DNA of 41,495 nt from Magnetospirillum sp. Its GTDB lineage: Bacteria; Pseudomonadota; Alphaproteobacteria; Rhodospirillales; Magnetospirillaceae. Location of the stretch: positions 1 through 41,495 of the forward strand of contig JACRFY010000089.1 in NCBI GenBank assembly GCA_016212565.1. Reading direction: 5' to 3'. The notes below the pieces were generated by a model. The model was not told where the DNA came from. It was given only the letters and a program-made list of their open reading frames with translations, and ran no database searches. Shown piece by piece: positions 11,808 through 20,975 of this stretch (positions within the stretch are counted from its first letter, which is position 1; each line of letters begins with the position of its first letter). Made by a program: the position numbers and the translations under genes.

Positions 11808-12484
11808 TGCCGCGCATTCTGGTGATCGACGACGAGCCGCAGATCCGCAAATTCATGCGCATCTCGCTTACCGCCAACGGCTACGAGGTGATCGAGGCCG
11901 AGAACGCCGTCGCCGGCATCGCGGCGGCGCGGACCCAGTCGCCGGATCTGCTGATTCTCGACCTCGGCCTGCCCGACCTCGATGGGCAGGAGGTGATCAG
12001 CGCCGTGCGCGAGGGCTCGGACGTCCCGATCATCGTGCTGTCGGTGCGCGCCGAAGAACTGGACAAGGTCGAAGCGCTCGATCGCGGCGCCAACGACTAT
12101 GTGGTCAAGCCGTTCGGCGTCGCCGAGCTGATGGCGCGGGTCCGCGCGGTGATGCGCCAGCGCAGCCCCAAGGAGTCCGACGTCGTCGAAGCGGGCGGCA
12201 TTCGCATCGACCTCGTCCGCCGTGTCGTCACCCGCGGCAGCGAGGAGCTGCATCTGTCGAAGAAGGAATGGGAACTGCTGGAGCTGTTCGCCCGCAGCCC
12301 CGATCATGTGCTGACCCACAAGCACATCCTCAAGGCGGTGTGGGGGCCGGCTCACACCGACGATACCGCCTACCTGCGGGTCTACGTCAACCAACTGCGG
12401 CAGAAGCTGGAGGCCGACCCGTCGCAGCCGGTGCTGCTGGTCACCGAACCGGGGGTGGGATACCGGCTCAAGGGGCGGGAGTAG
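11807..12484 (+). CDS. kdpE: Response regulator KdpE
   Basis: OmpR/PhoB-type transcription factor activating kdp expression. The 225-residue product has a receiver domain with acidic pocket DDE (residues 8-10), phospho-acceptor in LILDLGLPDLDG (about residue 52), K in VVKPFG (about 101), and a C-terminal winged helix (about 125-225) ending with YLRVYVNQLRQKLE and TEPGVGYRL. It overlaps kdpD by one base and overlaps the convergent dmeF-like gene by 17 bp at its 3' end. A TTTACG-N5-TTTACA site ahead of the operon is its likely target. Confidence 0.98.
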   Translation: MPRILVIDDEPQIRKFMRISLTANGYEVIEAENAVAGIAAARTQSPDLLILDLGLPDLDGQEVISAVREGSDVPIIVLSVRAEELDKVEALDRGANDYVVKPFGVAELMARVRAVMRQRSPKESDVVEAGGIRIDLVRRVVTRGSEELHLSKKEWELLELFARSPDHVLTHKHILKAVWGPAHTDDTAYLRVYVNQLRQKLEADPSQPVLLVTEPGVGYRLKGRE

Positions 12485-13451
12485 CGGTCCGCGCCACGCC
12501 GCATGCCTCGTCGCAGCAGGGCTGCACCTCGATGCTGATATGGCTGAGTTCATGCACCGGGGCGAGCAAGCGCTTGTAATGGGCCGGGTCGCGCGGGGTC
12601 GCGGTGACCACCGCGACGATGGCCGCCCAATGGCCGGGACCGACCTGCCACAGATGCAGATCGGCCAAGCGATTGTCGGCGTCGCTTTCGATGGCGGTGC
12701 GGACGTCCTCGGTGAGGTCGTTATCGTCGCTGCGGTCGACCAGCACTGCGCCGGTGCTGGCCATTAGGCCCCAGGCCCACTTGGCGATGACGGCGGCACC
12801 GATCAATCCCATCAGCGGATCCATCCACCACCAGCCGAGATACTTGCCGAGCAGAAGGGCGGCGATGGCAAGCACCGAGGTGACGGCGTCGGCGAGCACA
12901 TGCAGGTAGGCGGCGCGGAGATTGTGGTCGCCATGCCCGCGATGGTGGCCATGGTCGTCATGCCCATGCCCATGCCCATGCCCATGCTCGTGCCCATGTC
13001 CGCCGAGGATGGCGGCGCTGGCGATGTTGACGGCCAAACCGATCGCCGCGACGAGGAGCGCCTGATCGAAGGCGATGGTCTGTGTGGACATCAGCCGGTT
13101 GGCGGATTCCCACGCCATCAGCAGTGCCGTTATGCCAAGCGCGATGGCGCTGGCGAAACCGGCCAAGGTTCCAACCTTGCCGGTACCGAAGGTGAAGTGC
13201 CGGTCGTCGGCGTGCCTGCGGGCGAACGCATAGGCAAAGGCGGCGATGCCGAGCGCCCCCGCGTGGGTGGCCATGTGCCAGCCATCGGCCAGCAGGGCCA
13301 TGGAGTTGAACATCATTCCCGCGGCAATTTCGGCGACCATCATCGCCACCGTCAGGGCAACAACGATGCGGGCACGACGTTCGGCGGCATTTTCCTGACC
13401 GGTTTCAAAGCGATGAGCGTGCTGCCACGGCGCCAGGTCATGCACATGCAT
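12468..13451 (-). CDS. dmeF: DmeF-like cation diffusion facilitator (Co/Ni efflux)
   Basis: CDF transporter that exports divalent metals in exchange for protons, most like the DmeF Co2+/Ni2+ group. The 327-residue protein starts MHVHDLAPWQHAHRF, typical of DmeF, and has six membrane segments, a membrane metal site with ADGWHMATH (His59/His63) and HVLADAVTS, a His/Gly-rich cytoplasmic loop at about residues 165-195, and a C-terminal ferredoxin-like domain ending in a Cys/His-bearing tail (PCCDEAC). ATG at 13451 is used because the 33 residues upstream look non-coding. The usual RcnR/CsoR-type repressor gene (dmeR) is not next to it. The metal specificity is inferred from similarity. Confidence 0.85.
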   Translation of the reverse strand: MHVHDLAPWQHAHRFETGQENAAERRARIVVALTVAMMVAEIAAGMMFNSMALLADGWHMATHAGALGIAAFAYAFARRHADDRHFTFGTGKVGTLAGFASAIALGITALLMAWESANRLMSTQTIAFDQALLVAAIGLAVNIASAAILGGHGHEHGHGHGHGHDDHGHHRGHGDHNLRAAYLHVLADAVTSVLAIAALLLGKYLGWWWMDPLMGLIGAAVIAKWAWGLMASTGAVLVDRSDDNDLTEDVRTAIESDADNRLADLHLWQVGPGHWAAIVAVVTATPRDPAHYKRLLAPVHELSHISIEVQPCCDEACGVARTATPAP

Positions 13452-13574
13452 GGTTGCTCTCTTCTCCCGATTTCGGCGACAACCACCGTCGTGGACGCGA
13501 GCCACCCGTGGCATTGCCGACACCTTAGGCGACGCCACGCCGACCGCCAAGAGGGATGACGGTACGGCCTGCGG

Positions 13575-15455
13575 CTAAAGCCGCACCTGCGCCCCCAACT
13601 CAACCACCCGGTTGGCGGGAATGCGGAAGAAGTCGGTGGCTCGCGCCGACCAGCGGCTGAGGGCGGCGAACAGCGCGCCCTGCCACGGCGACAGCAGCGA
13701 ATCGTCGGGGGAACGGATCAAAGTCTCGTGGCCGACGAAGAACGAGGTGGTCATCAGGTCGAACTCGAGCCCGAACGCCTTGGCCAGCCGCAGCGCCTGG
13801 GGGACGTTGGGATCCTGGAAGAAGCCGTAGCGGACGGTGACGCGATAGAAGCCTTCCGCCAGTCCCTCGACCACCAGGCGGTCGCGGGCGGGAATGCGCG
13901 GCACGCTCTCGGCCACCACCCGCAGGAACACCACCCGCTCGTGCAGGGCCTTGTTGTGTTTGAGGTTGTGCAGCAGGGCCAGGGGCACCGAATCGGCGCT
14001 GCCGGTCATGAAGATGGCGGTGCCCGACACGCGCACCGCATTGCCGCCCCCCTGGCGGAGGAACAGGTCGAGCGGCATCGATTCGGCCTCCAGCCGGGTG
14101 GCCAGGGCGACGCGGCCGCGGCGCCAGGTGGTCATCAGGGCAAAGGCCAGGGCCCCGATCACCAGCGGCACCCAGCCGCCTTCGGGGATCTTCAACAGGT
14201 TGGCGCCGAGGAAGCCGAGGTCGATCACCATCATCGCCGCCCCCAGGGCCAGGCACAGCGATACCGGCCACCGCCATTGGCGATGCGCCACCACCAGGGC
14301 CAGGACGGTGGTGATGGCCATGGTGCCGGTGACGGCGATGCCGTAAGCCGCCGCCAAGCCTGACGAGGAGCGGAAGCCGACCACCAGCATCACCACCGCC
14401 GCCAGCAGCGCCCAAGTGGCGAACGGCAGGTAGATCTGGCCCACCTCCCGGTCGGAGGTGTGGTCGATGGCCAGGCGGGGCAGGAAGCCGAGTTGGATCG
14501 CCTGGCGGGTCAGCGAGAACACCCCCGAGATCACCGCCTGCGAGGCGATCACCGTCGCCGCGGTGGCCAGCAGGATCATCGGCAGCAGGGCCCAGCCGGG
14601 CACCAGCAGGTAGAAGGGGTTCTCCAGCGCCTCCGGGGTGGCGAGGATCAGCGCCGCCTGGCCGAAATAGTTGAGCATCAACCCCGGCAGCGCCAGCGCC
14701 AGCCATGCCAGCTTGATCGGCACGCGACCGAAATGGCCCATGTCGGCGTAAAGCGCCTCGCCGCCGGTCACCACCAGCACCACCGAGCCCATCACCATGA
14801 AGGCGCGCAGGGAATTCTCGGTGAGGAAGCGGAACGCCCACAGCGGGTTCAGCGCCTTGAGGATGCCGGGATGGGCGGCGATCTCCAGCGCCCCGAAGCT
14901 GCCGATGGCCACGAACCACACCACCATGATCGGCCCGAACCACGCCCCCACCCGGGCGGTGCCGTGCTTCTGGATGGCGAACAGCCCGACCAGCAGGGCC
15001 AGGGTGATGGGCAGGACGAAGCTCTCCAACTCGTCGGCCGCCACCTTCAGTCCCTCGACCGCCGACAGCACCGAGATCGCCGGGGTGATGATCCCATCGC
15101 CAAAGAACAGCGCCGCGCCGGCCAGCCCCAGCGCCACCAGGACCGGACCGCTTCGCCCGCCCTGACCGGTGAGCGCCAGCAGGGCCATGATGCCGCCCTC
15201 GCCGCGATTGTCGGCGCGCATGACGAAGGAGACGTATTTCAGCGTCACCACCAGGATCAGCGCCCAGCAGATCAGCGAGGCGATGCCCAGGACGTTGGCC
15301 GGCGTCACCGGCAGACCGCCATGGGCGGCGAAGCATTCCTTGAGGGCATAAAGCGGGCTGGTGCCGATGTCGCCATACACCACGCCGGCGGCGCCGAGAG
15401 CGAGTACGAACAGTCGCCGGGGATGGGCGGCGGAAATGGCGACGGCTTCGGCCAT
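13575..15455 (-). CDS. kup: Kup low-affinity potassium transporter
   Basis: KUP/HAK/KT family K+:H+ symporter in the inner membrane. The 626-residue product has the hallmark N-terminus LGAAGVVYGDIGTSPLYALKE, then KYVSFVMRADNRGEGGIMAL, about twelve membrane segments, and a soluble C-terminal domain (about residue 455 on) with FMTGSADSVPLALLHNLKHN and the histidine-rich-tail-like TTSFFVGHETL. ATG at 15455 (MAEAVAIS) is chosen because homology begins right after it. The 3' end lies 123 bp from the dmeF start. With kdp on the other side of dmeF, the window carries both an inducible high-affinity and a constitutive-type K+ uptake system. The long AT-rich leader may be regulatory. Confidence 0.96.
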   Translation of the reverse strand: MAEAVAISAAHPRRLFVLALGAAGVVYGDIGTSPLYALKECFAAHGGLPVTPANVLGIASLICWALILVVTLKYVSFVMRADNRGEGGIMALLALTGQGGRSGPVLVALGLAGAALFFGDGIITPAISVLSAVEGLKVAADELESFVLPITLALLVGLFAIQKHGTARVGAWFGPIMVVWFVAIGSFGALEIAAHPGILKALNPLWAFRFLTENSLRAFMVMGSVVLVVTGGEALYADMGHFGRVPIKLAWLALALPGLMLNYFGQAALILATPEALENPFYLLVPGWALLPMILLATAATVIASQAVISGVFSLTRQAIQLGFLPRLAIDHTSDREVGQIYLPFATWALLAAVVMLVVGFRSSSGLAAAYGIAVTGTMAITTVLALVVAHRQWRWPVSLCLALGAAMMVIDLGFLGANLLKIPEGGWVPLVIGALAFALMTTWRRGRVALATRLEAESMPLDLFLRQGGGNAVRVSGTAIFMTGSADSVPLALLHNLKHNKALHERVVFLRVVAESVPRIPARDRLVVEGLAEGFYRVTVRYGFFQDPNVPQALRLAKAFGLEFDLMTTSFFVGHETLIRSPDDSLLSPWQGALFAALSRWSARATDFFRIPANRVVELGAQVRL

Positions 15456-15537
15456 GGGGGCGCAGTTCCGAGAAATTTCACGACCCCGCCTCATAGAGGG
15501 GAACGGCATAAGCGTTCCATATGGATTTCGCCGCGCC

Positions 15538-15616
15538 GATCCTTATGAAATCTTTATTTTCCTGTTTTGTTCTCGGCGAGGGCCGGTTGGCCGGAGATAA
15601 AAATCGCATAAGGATC
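15538..15616. promoter_or_regulatory. Inverted repeat in the kup divergent leader
   Basis: GATCCTTATG (15538-15547) and CATAAGGATC (15607-15616) are perfect 10-bp inverted arms 59 bp apart, in an unusually AT-rich stretch 83-161 bp upstream of the kup start. A third CATAAG copy lies at about 15507-15512, inside a smaller hairpin (GGAACG...CGTTCC). The arms could be paired operator sites or the closing stem of a structured leader RNA. The region separates kup (minus) from the small membrane gene at 15719 (plus). Confidence 0.45.
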
Positions 15617-15718
15617 CCTTTACGACCTCTCGTCTCGAACCTTAACGGCCAGCGGCGAGACAATGCCTTCCGTGAGCCAAGGAGCGCCCGTGCGTGGTTC
15701 GGCAAGGCGGAGGGGACG

Positions 15719-15913
15719 ATGTCGCAAGACGAATTGCTGGGGCTGGTGATCGGTATCGGCGCCTTGGCTGCCATGCTCGGCTACGTGGCCGACGTCTACG
15801 TCCATCCACGGCGATTCCGCTGGCTGGAGTTGCAGCGGCTGAATCGAGGCCCGGCTCCGGGCGCCAACCGCATCCTGGAGCAACGCCCGGGCCTCGACGA
15901 TCCGGCCCGCTGA
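15719..15913 (+). CDS. Small single-span membrane protein
   Basis: A 64-residue product with an N-terminal membrane helix (about residues 6-27, LLGLVIGIGALAAMLGYVAD) followed by a basic, arginine-rich cytoplasmic tail. I do not recognise a family. GGAGGGG lies 4 bp before ATG at 15719; the frame could extend upstream but that part looks non-coding. It is divergent from kup and shares its AT-rich control region, so a link with K+ physiology is possible but not shown. Confidence 0.55.
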   Translation: MSQDELLGLVIGIGALAAMLGYVADVYVHPRRFRWLELQRLNRGPAPGANRILEQRPGLDDPAR

Positions 15914-15977
15914 CGCCGTCGCGAATGGCGAGGCCGCCGCGGCCCGATCGCCGCGGCAACCCCGCCTGCGGGTGAGC

Positions 15978-16949
<972 letters not shown>

Positions 16950-17450
16950 CTAGCGCACAAATCCCGTCTCGGCGAGGATGAAGGCGGCGATGGCGGCGGG
17001 GTCGTCGAGGGAAAACACCGGCCGGCCGATGTCGCCGAGGGCGACGTCGCTGGCGACGGCGACGATGGCCGGGTCGCCCGGCCACAGCGGTGCCTTGCCC
17101 AGCGACGGGCGGTGGACCTCCAGCTTGGGGTGCGGGGCGCTCTTGAACCCCTCCACCAGCACCAGATCGACCGGCGCGAGGCGGGCGATCAGGTCGTCGA
17201 GGGTCGGTTCGGGCGCATCGCGGCGTTCGCGGATCAGCGCCCAGCGCACCGTCGAGGCGACGATCACCTCGGTGGCCCCGGCCTCGCGGTGGCGGTGCGA
17301 GTCCTTGCCCGGGCGGTCGACCTCGACGTCGTGATGGCTGTGCTTGAGCGTCGACACCCGAAGCCCGCCGGCGGTGAGCCGCGGCAGCAGGGCGGTGACC
17401 AGGGTGGTCTTGCCCGAACCGCTCCAGCCGGCCAGTCCGAAGATGCGCAT
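16950..17450 (-). CDS. mobB: Molybdopterin-guanine dinucleotide biosynthesis adaptor MobB
   Basis: MobB is a GTP-binding protein that assists MobA in attaching GMP to molybdopterin. The 166-residue product has Walker A GWSGSGKTT (residues 8-16), the LKHSHHD segment, DLVLVEGFK, and a C-terminal DDPAAIAAFI block, all typical. ATG at 17450 overlaps the stop codon of the decayed kinase relic upstream (TGATG), indicating it was once translationally coupled to that gene. mobA and molybdoenzyme genes are not in the window. Only 4 bp separate its stop from the bluB riboswitch. Confidence 0.93.
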   Translation of the reverse strand: MRIFGLAGWSGSGKTTLVTALLPRLTAGGLRVSTLKHSHHDVEVDRPGKDSHRHREAGATEVIVASTVRWALIRERRDAPEPTLDDLIARLAPVDLVLVEGFKSAPHPKLEVHRPSLGKAPLWPGDPAIVAVASDVALGDIGRPVFSLDDPAAIAAFILAETGFVR

Positions 17451-17612
17451 CAGGGTGCTCCTGCCGGAAGGGTGACGTGGAAGGTGTGCCCCCGTACCGC
17501 TCGCGGGGATGCCGACGCTGGAAGATGCCGAAGACCCGCTGGTGGTGCTCGGGCGCAATGCCGATACCGTTGTCGGCCACCGACAGCCGCGGATTACGAG
17601 TGCGGGCACGAT
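17450..17612 (-). pseudogene. Histidine kinase ATPase-domain remnant
   Basis: On the minus strand one frame reads RLSVADNGIGIAPEHHQ followed by RVFGIFQRRHPRERYGGT, a clear N-to-G1-box stretch of a histidine kinase catalytic domain. The next element expected, the GIGLAICK G2 box and following strand, is absent. The kinase reading resumes after a frame change as GHTFHVTLPAGAP and a stop, a typical kinase C-terminus. Upstream the fragment is cut off by the iron operon. So this is an internally deleted, N-terminally truncated relic whose stop overlaps the mobB ATG. It resembles the kinase at 25901-27970 in the same segment. Confidence 0.8.
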
Positions 17613-17641
17613 AGCTTAACCGATGCCCGCCGCATAGCCCG

Positions 17642-19060
17642 CTACAGCACCGCCGGCGCCCACGCCGCCGCCGCCGCCGCGGTGGCGACCAGTCCGGGGG
17701 CAAGGGGCAGCGGGCGCCAGGGGGCGGGGATTCCTTGTGCGGCGAGGATCTTCCATCCCAGCCACAGGCTCCACAGCCCGCCGACGGCGAACAGGCCGGC
17801 CTTCAGGCCCGCCACCCAGCCGACCGGCAGGCCGAGGGCAGCCAAGGCCTGGAACAGGCCGCCGCCGAGGCCGATCAGCAGCGACACCATCGCCACCGGG
17901 GCGAACTGGTAGCCCAGGGCGAGGAAGCGGCTGCCCAGGGTGCCGCGGCCGCCCAAGGCCCCGGCGAGGGCGGCGGCCGCCGCCGTCGCGGTGGCCAAGA
18001 CCGCGGCGAAGGCGACCATCACCAGCCCCATGAAGCCGACGATCATGACGAAGTCCAGCCACAGGAACACTTCGCGGCGCTCGGGGTGGACGCTCATCAG
18101 CCAGCCGGGGCCGGAGGTCAGCAGCCAGGCGATGTCGCGGTCGATGGCCCACTCGCCAAGCGCGTCCCTCCAGCGGGTGAAGGCGCCGAGCACCCCCCAC
18201 AGGAAGCCGCCCAGGGCGACGCCGCCGCCGAGGAACAGGAACAGCAACTCCGAGGGATTGGGGTTGCGGGCGGCGATGTCCTCGATCTCGGCGCCGGGGC
18301 GGCGGAAGCGGATCGCCAGGCCGCCGGGGGCCTTGGGGCTGATGCAGCGCAGGCACTCGATGCAGTGGCGCGACTCGGTCTTGCGCTTGAGATCGATCAT
18401 CGTCGGGCAGACGCCGCGGTCGGTCCAGCGGTCGCCGCCCGGCTCGGGACGCTTGGGAGCGAACTCCACCGCCCCCAGGCGCGAGAACACGCCCAGCAGC
18501 AGGCCGATGGGGCAGGCATGGCGGCACCACGGGCGCTTGCCGGGCGAGAACAGGAAGCCGAGCACGATCGCCGCCGCCATGGTGCCGCCGAAGATCTCCG
18601 CCGCGGCCTCGGGGTGGCTGCGCACGCCGGTGGTCTGGCCCAGCACGGTGACGACCACGAACGACACCACCGGCGTGCCCGGCCAGACCAGCCAGCGCGG
18701 CGGCTTCCGTTTGAGACCGCGGCGGCTGGCCGCTTCGGAGGCGGCGCCCATCGGGCAGAACAGCCCGCACCAGCTCCGCCCGGTGGCGATCACCGACAGC
18801 AGCACCAGGGGGAACCACGCGCCCCACAGCGCCAGATTGGCGAACGGCACCAGATGGTCGAGCGGCCCGTCGCCGGGGGCCGGCTCGGGGAGCAGCGGCG
18901 GCAGGAAGATCAGCACCGCGAACCCCGCCATCATCGCCCCGTGCACCCAGGGCAGGTGCCGCTGATGGCGGAACAGAACGGTCTCGACGGCGAGGGGAAG
19001 GGAGCGCCGTGGCGGCGGCCGGGAGAGAGCGGCCGCCGCCGGCAGGGGGAGGGGAGTCAT
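17642..19060 (-). CDS. ftrD: Polyferredoxin of FTR1 iron uptake system (FtrD-like)
   Basis: Membrane 4Fe-4S protein of the NapH/CcoG-like group. In the Bordetella/Brucella FtrABCD ferrous iron system the homologous FtrD is proposed to accept electrons from Fe2+ oxidation during import by FtrC. The 472-residue product has about eight or more membrane segments and cysteine groups SWCGLFCPMG (about residue 98), CRHACPIGL (about 180) and HCIECLRC (about 233). ATG at 19060 overlaps the stop of the FTR1 gene (ATGA), so the genes form one operon. The FtrA/FtrB partners are not seen; a different small gene occupies the first position. Confidence 0.85.
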   Translation of the reverse strand: MTPLPLPAAAALSRPPPRRSLPLAVETVLFRHQRHLPWVHGAMMAGFAVLIFLPPLLPEPAPGDGPLDHLVPFANLALWGAWFPLVLLSVIATGRSWCGLFCPMGAASEAASRRGLKRKPPRWLVWPGTPVVSFVVVTVLGQTTGVRSHPEAAAEIFGGTMAAAIVLGFLFSPGKRPWCRHACPIGLLLGVFSRLGAVEFAPKRPEPGGDRWTDRGVCPTMIDLKRKTESRHCIECLRCISPKAPGGLAIRFRRPGAEIEDIAARNPNPSELLFLFLGGGVALGGFLWGVLGAFTRWRDALGEWAIDRDIAWLLTSGPGWLMSVHPERREVFLWLDFVMIVGFMGLVMVAFAAVLATATAAAAALAGALGGRGTLGSRFLALGYQFAPVAMVSLLIGLGGGLFQALAALGLPVGWVAGLKAGLFAVGGLWSLWLGWKILAAQGIPAPWRPLPLAPGLVATAAAAAAWAPAVL

Positions 19061-20316
19061 GTCGCCTTCCGCCGCCCCGCCATCCACGCTGTGCCCAGGG
19101 GAATCAGGGCCAGCAACACCACGGCCTGGGCGGCCACGGTCTCGACGGTGGGGAACAGGCCCAACGCCGGCAGGCGCGGAATGACGGGCAGGGGGGTGGC
19201 CCCCACCCAGCGCGCTTCCTGCAACTCCAGCACGCCTTGGCCGGCGAAGACCACCGCCAGGGCATAGAGCAACAGCGCCGTGGCGGTGAAGAACGGCCCC
19301 AGCGGCAGGCGCATCGAGGCGGTGCGCATCGTCCAGTAGATGGCGACCAGCCCGACCGCGGCGACGGCAAAGCCGGCGACGATGGGCATCGTCTGGCCGG
19401 GCGAGGACGACAGCAGGGCCTGATAGAACAGCACCGTCTCGGCGCCCTCGCGGTAGACGGCCAGGAAGGCGGCGAAGGCGACCGAGGCCATTTCCCCGCC
19501 CGATACCGCGCGGCCGATCTGGTCCTTGATGTAGGTCTTCCAGCGCTCGGCGTCGCGGCGGGCGAACAGCCAGTGGCTGACATAGGCGAGCACCGCCGCC
19601 GCCACCAGCACGGTAACGCCCTCCAGCCCCTCGCGGGCGGCGCCGGAGGCGTCGAGCAGGGTGGCGAGAACGACCGCGGTGAGCAGGCTGGCGGCAACCG
19701 CCGCCACCACCGCCCAGCCGATCGGGCGCAGGCTGTCGGCGGCGCCGAGGCGGCGCAGATAGGCGGTCAGGGCGCCGACCACCAGGATGGCCTCGAAGCC
19801 TTCGCGCAACAGGATCAGCAGCGATTGCAGGAAGGCCCCGGTGCCGCTGCCGCTGCCGCGTTCGGCCAGGCGGTCGGCGGCGGTGCGGACTTCGGTCGAC
19901 AGGTCCTGCCAGGCGCGGTGCAGCTCTGCCGGCGCCGCGCCGCGGGTGGCCAGGGCGATCACCGAGGCGAAGTGGGACTCGATGGTGGTCTTCAGCGACG
20001 GGTCGAAGGCGCCGAGATCGGCCTCGAGGCCGCTTTCCTCGAAGACGCCGAAATAGAGGTCGGAGATGGCATCGCCGGTCAGGGCGCCGTCCTCGGGGCG
20101 ATAGGCGGCAACGATGGCGTCGCCGGCCGCCGTCAGCGTGCGGGCGACGGCGCGGTGGTCGATGGCATCGGCGGCGGCGGGGACGGCCCAGGCCAGCAGG
20201 GCGAGAACCAGGACAAGCGCTCCGGAAAGAAACGGCCCTCGCCGGGCGGCACGGCCGCCGCCGCAATGGCGGCTGGTTCCATCCGCTGCGGGTCCGCAAC
20301 GTCGGTGGGAACTCAT
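19057..20316 (-). CDS. ftrC: FTR1-family high-affinity iron permease
   Basis: Iron permease of the FTR1/EfeU family. The 419-residue product has a long N-terminal signal region (hydrophobic stretch about residues 31-48), a periplasmic domain (about 50-160) containing LYFGVFEESGLEADL, and a seven-helix permease with two REGxE motifs, REGFE (about residue 170) and YREGAE (about 285), which carry iron in this family. Its ATG overlaps the stop of the small periplasmic gene upstream and its stop overlaps the next ATG. The periplasmic domain resembles that small protein. Confidence 0.92.
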   Translation of the reverse strand: MSSHRRCGPAADGTSRHCGGGRAARRGPFLSGALVLVLALLAWAVPAAADAIDHRAVARTLTAAGDAIVAAYRPEDGALTGDAISDLYFGVFEESGLEADLGAFDPSLKTTIESHFASVIALATRGAAPAELHRAWQDLSTEVRTAADRLAERGSGSGTGAFLQSLLILLREGFEAILVVGALTAYLRRLGAADSLRPIGWAVVAAVAASLLTAVVLATLLDASGAAREGLEGVTVLVAAAVLAYVSHWLFARRDAERWKTYIKDQIGRAVSGGEMASVAFAAFLAVYREGAETVLFYQALLSSSPGQTMPIVAGFAVAAVGLVAIYWTMRTASMRLPLGPFFTATALLLYALAVVFAGQGVLELQEARWVGATPLPVIPRLPALGLFPTVETVAAQAVVLLALIPLGTAWMAGRRKAT

Positions 20317-20729
20317 TGGTTGACCTCGTAGACCTGGGGGGAGACGTTGGCGGCGTCGAGGACCTTGGCGTCGGCCGCCACCCAGTCGCGCAGCCGCGCG
20401 GTCAGCCCGGCGACGGCGGCGTTATCGCCGGCGACGATGGCCTTGCGCAGGTCGGCGAACATCTTCTCGATCTCCGCCGCCCGCTTGGCGCCGATCTGGC
20501 GGCGGATCGCCGCTTCGAGCTTGCTGTCCTCGAAATCGACGAAATAGGCCGCCGACAAGGTGCGCTTGGCCGTCTCCTTGTCGCCCCTGGCGGCCGCGGC
20601 GGCGGCGGAGTCGACCGCCCGGCCGACCCGGGTGCCGACCTCCTGCCAGTAGGTCCCGGCCAGCGCCGGCAGGGTCAGGACGGCGAATCCGATCACGGCC
20701 AGCGGCACCGCGAAGCGAAGAAGCGACAT
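20313..20729 (-). CDS. Secreted protein resembling the FTR1 periplasmic domain
   Basis: A 138-residue product with a signal peptide (residues 1 to about 25, ending in ALAG) and a mostly helical mature part. The segment AYFVDFEDSKLEAAI matches LYFGVFEESGLEADL in the periplasmic N-domain of the FTR1 protein encoded next, including the acidic positions, so the two are likely homologous. First gene of the iron operon, with GGGGGACC upstream and an ATGA overlap to FTR1. It may be a soluble iron-binding or delivery subunit standing in for FtrA/FtrB or EfeO; this is inference. Confidence 0.8.
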   Translation of the reverse strand: MSLLRFAVPLAVIGFAVLTLPALAGTYWQEVGTRVGRAVDSAAAAAARGDKETAKRTLSAAYFVDFEDSKLEAAIRRQIGAKRAAEIEKMFADLRKAIVAGDNAAVAGLTARLRDWVAADAKVLDAANVSPQVYEVNQ

Positions 20730-20753
20730 GACGGTCCCCCTTGTCGAAAAAGA

Positions 20754-20775
20754 TGCGAACGATTATCAATAACGC
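20754..20775 (-). promoter_or_regulatory. Fur-like site ahead of the iron operon
   Basis: The minus strand reads GCGTTATTGATAATCGTTCG, which resembles the Fur consensus around its TGATAATC core. It is centred about 35 bp upstream of the small periplasmic gene. Iron repression of the operon is expected; which alphaproteobacterial regulator (Fur, Irr) binds is not determined. Confidence 0.5.
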
Positions 20776-20917
20776 AAAAAGCCGCAAAGAATGCAAGTGC
20801 TTTTCGCTCGCACCGCGGCGCGGGCGGCGCATGGCTCGACAGATCGTTTCGCCGTGGCGATGGTTCGGGTAAGCGGATTGCGCCACGTCTGCTGAAATCG
20901 AAGAAAAATTAAAGTTG

Positions 20918-20945
20918 TTGCACTGCACAAAACCGCTCCTATATC
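20918..20945 (+). promoter_or_regulatory. Candidate sigma-70-type promoter
   Basis: TTGCAC (20918-20923), a 16-bp spacer and TATATC (20940-20945) lie 30 bp upstream of the phosphatase-like gene at 20976. Confidence 0.5.
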
Positions 20946-20975
20946 ACCGTCCGGGTGAAACGATGAACGGAGCGA

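Noticed and set aside
12900-13020. Runs of CATGCC/CATGCCCATGC resembling a tandem DNA repeat
   Set aside because: The repeat encodes the His/Gly-rich cytoplasmic loop of the CDF metal transporter, so it is explained by the protein.
17449-17612. Possible N-terminal extension of mobB
   Set aside because: The extra residues come from another frame of the kinase relic; the MobB fold starts at MRIFGLAGW.
20754-20775. Firm assignment of the iron operon site to Fur
   Set aside because: Only a partial match is present and alphaproteobacteria also use Irr; I kept it as a Fur-like candidate.
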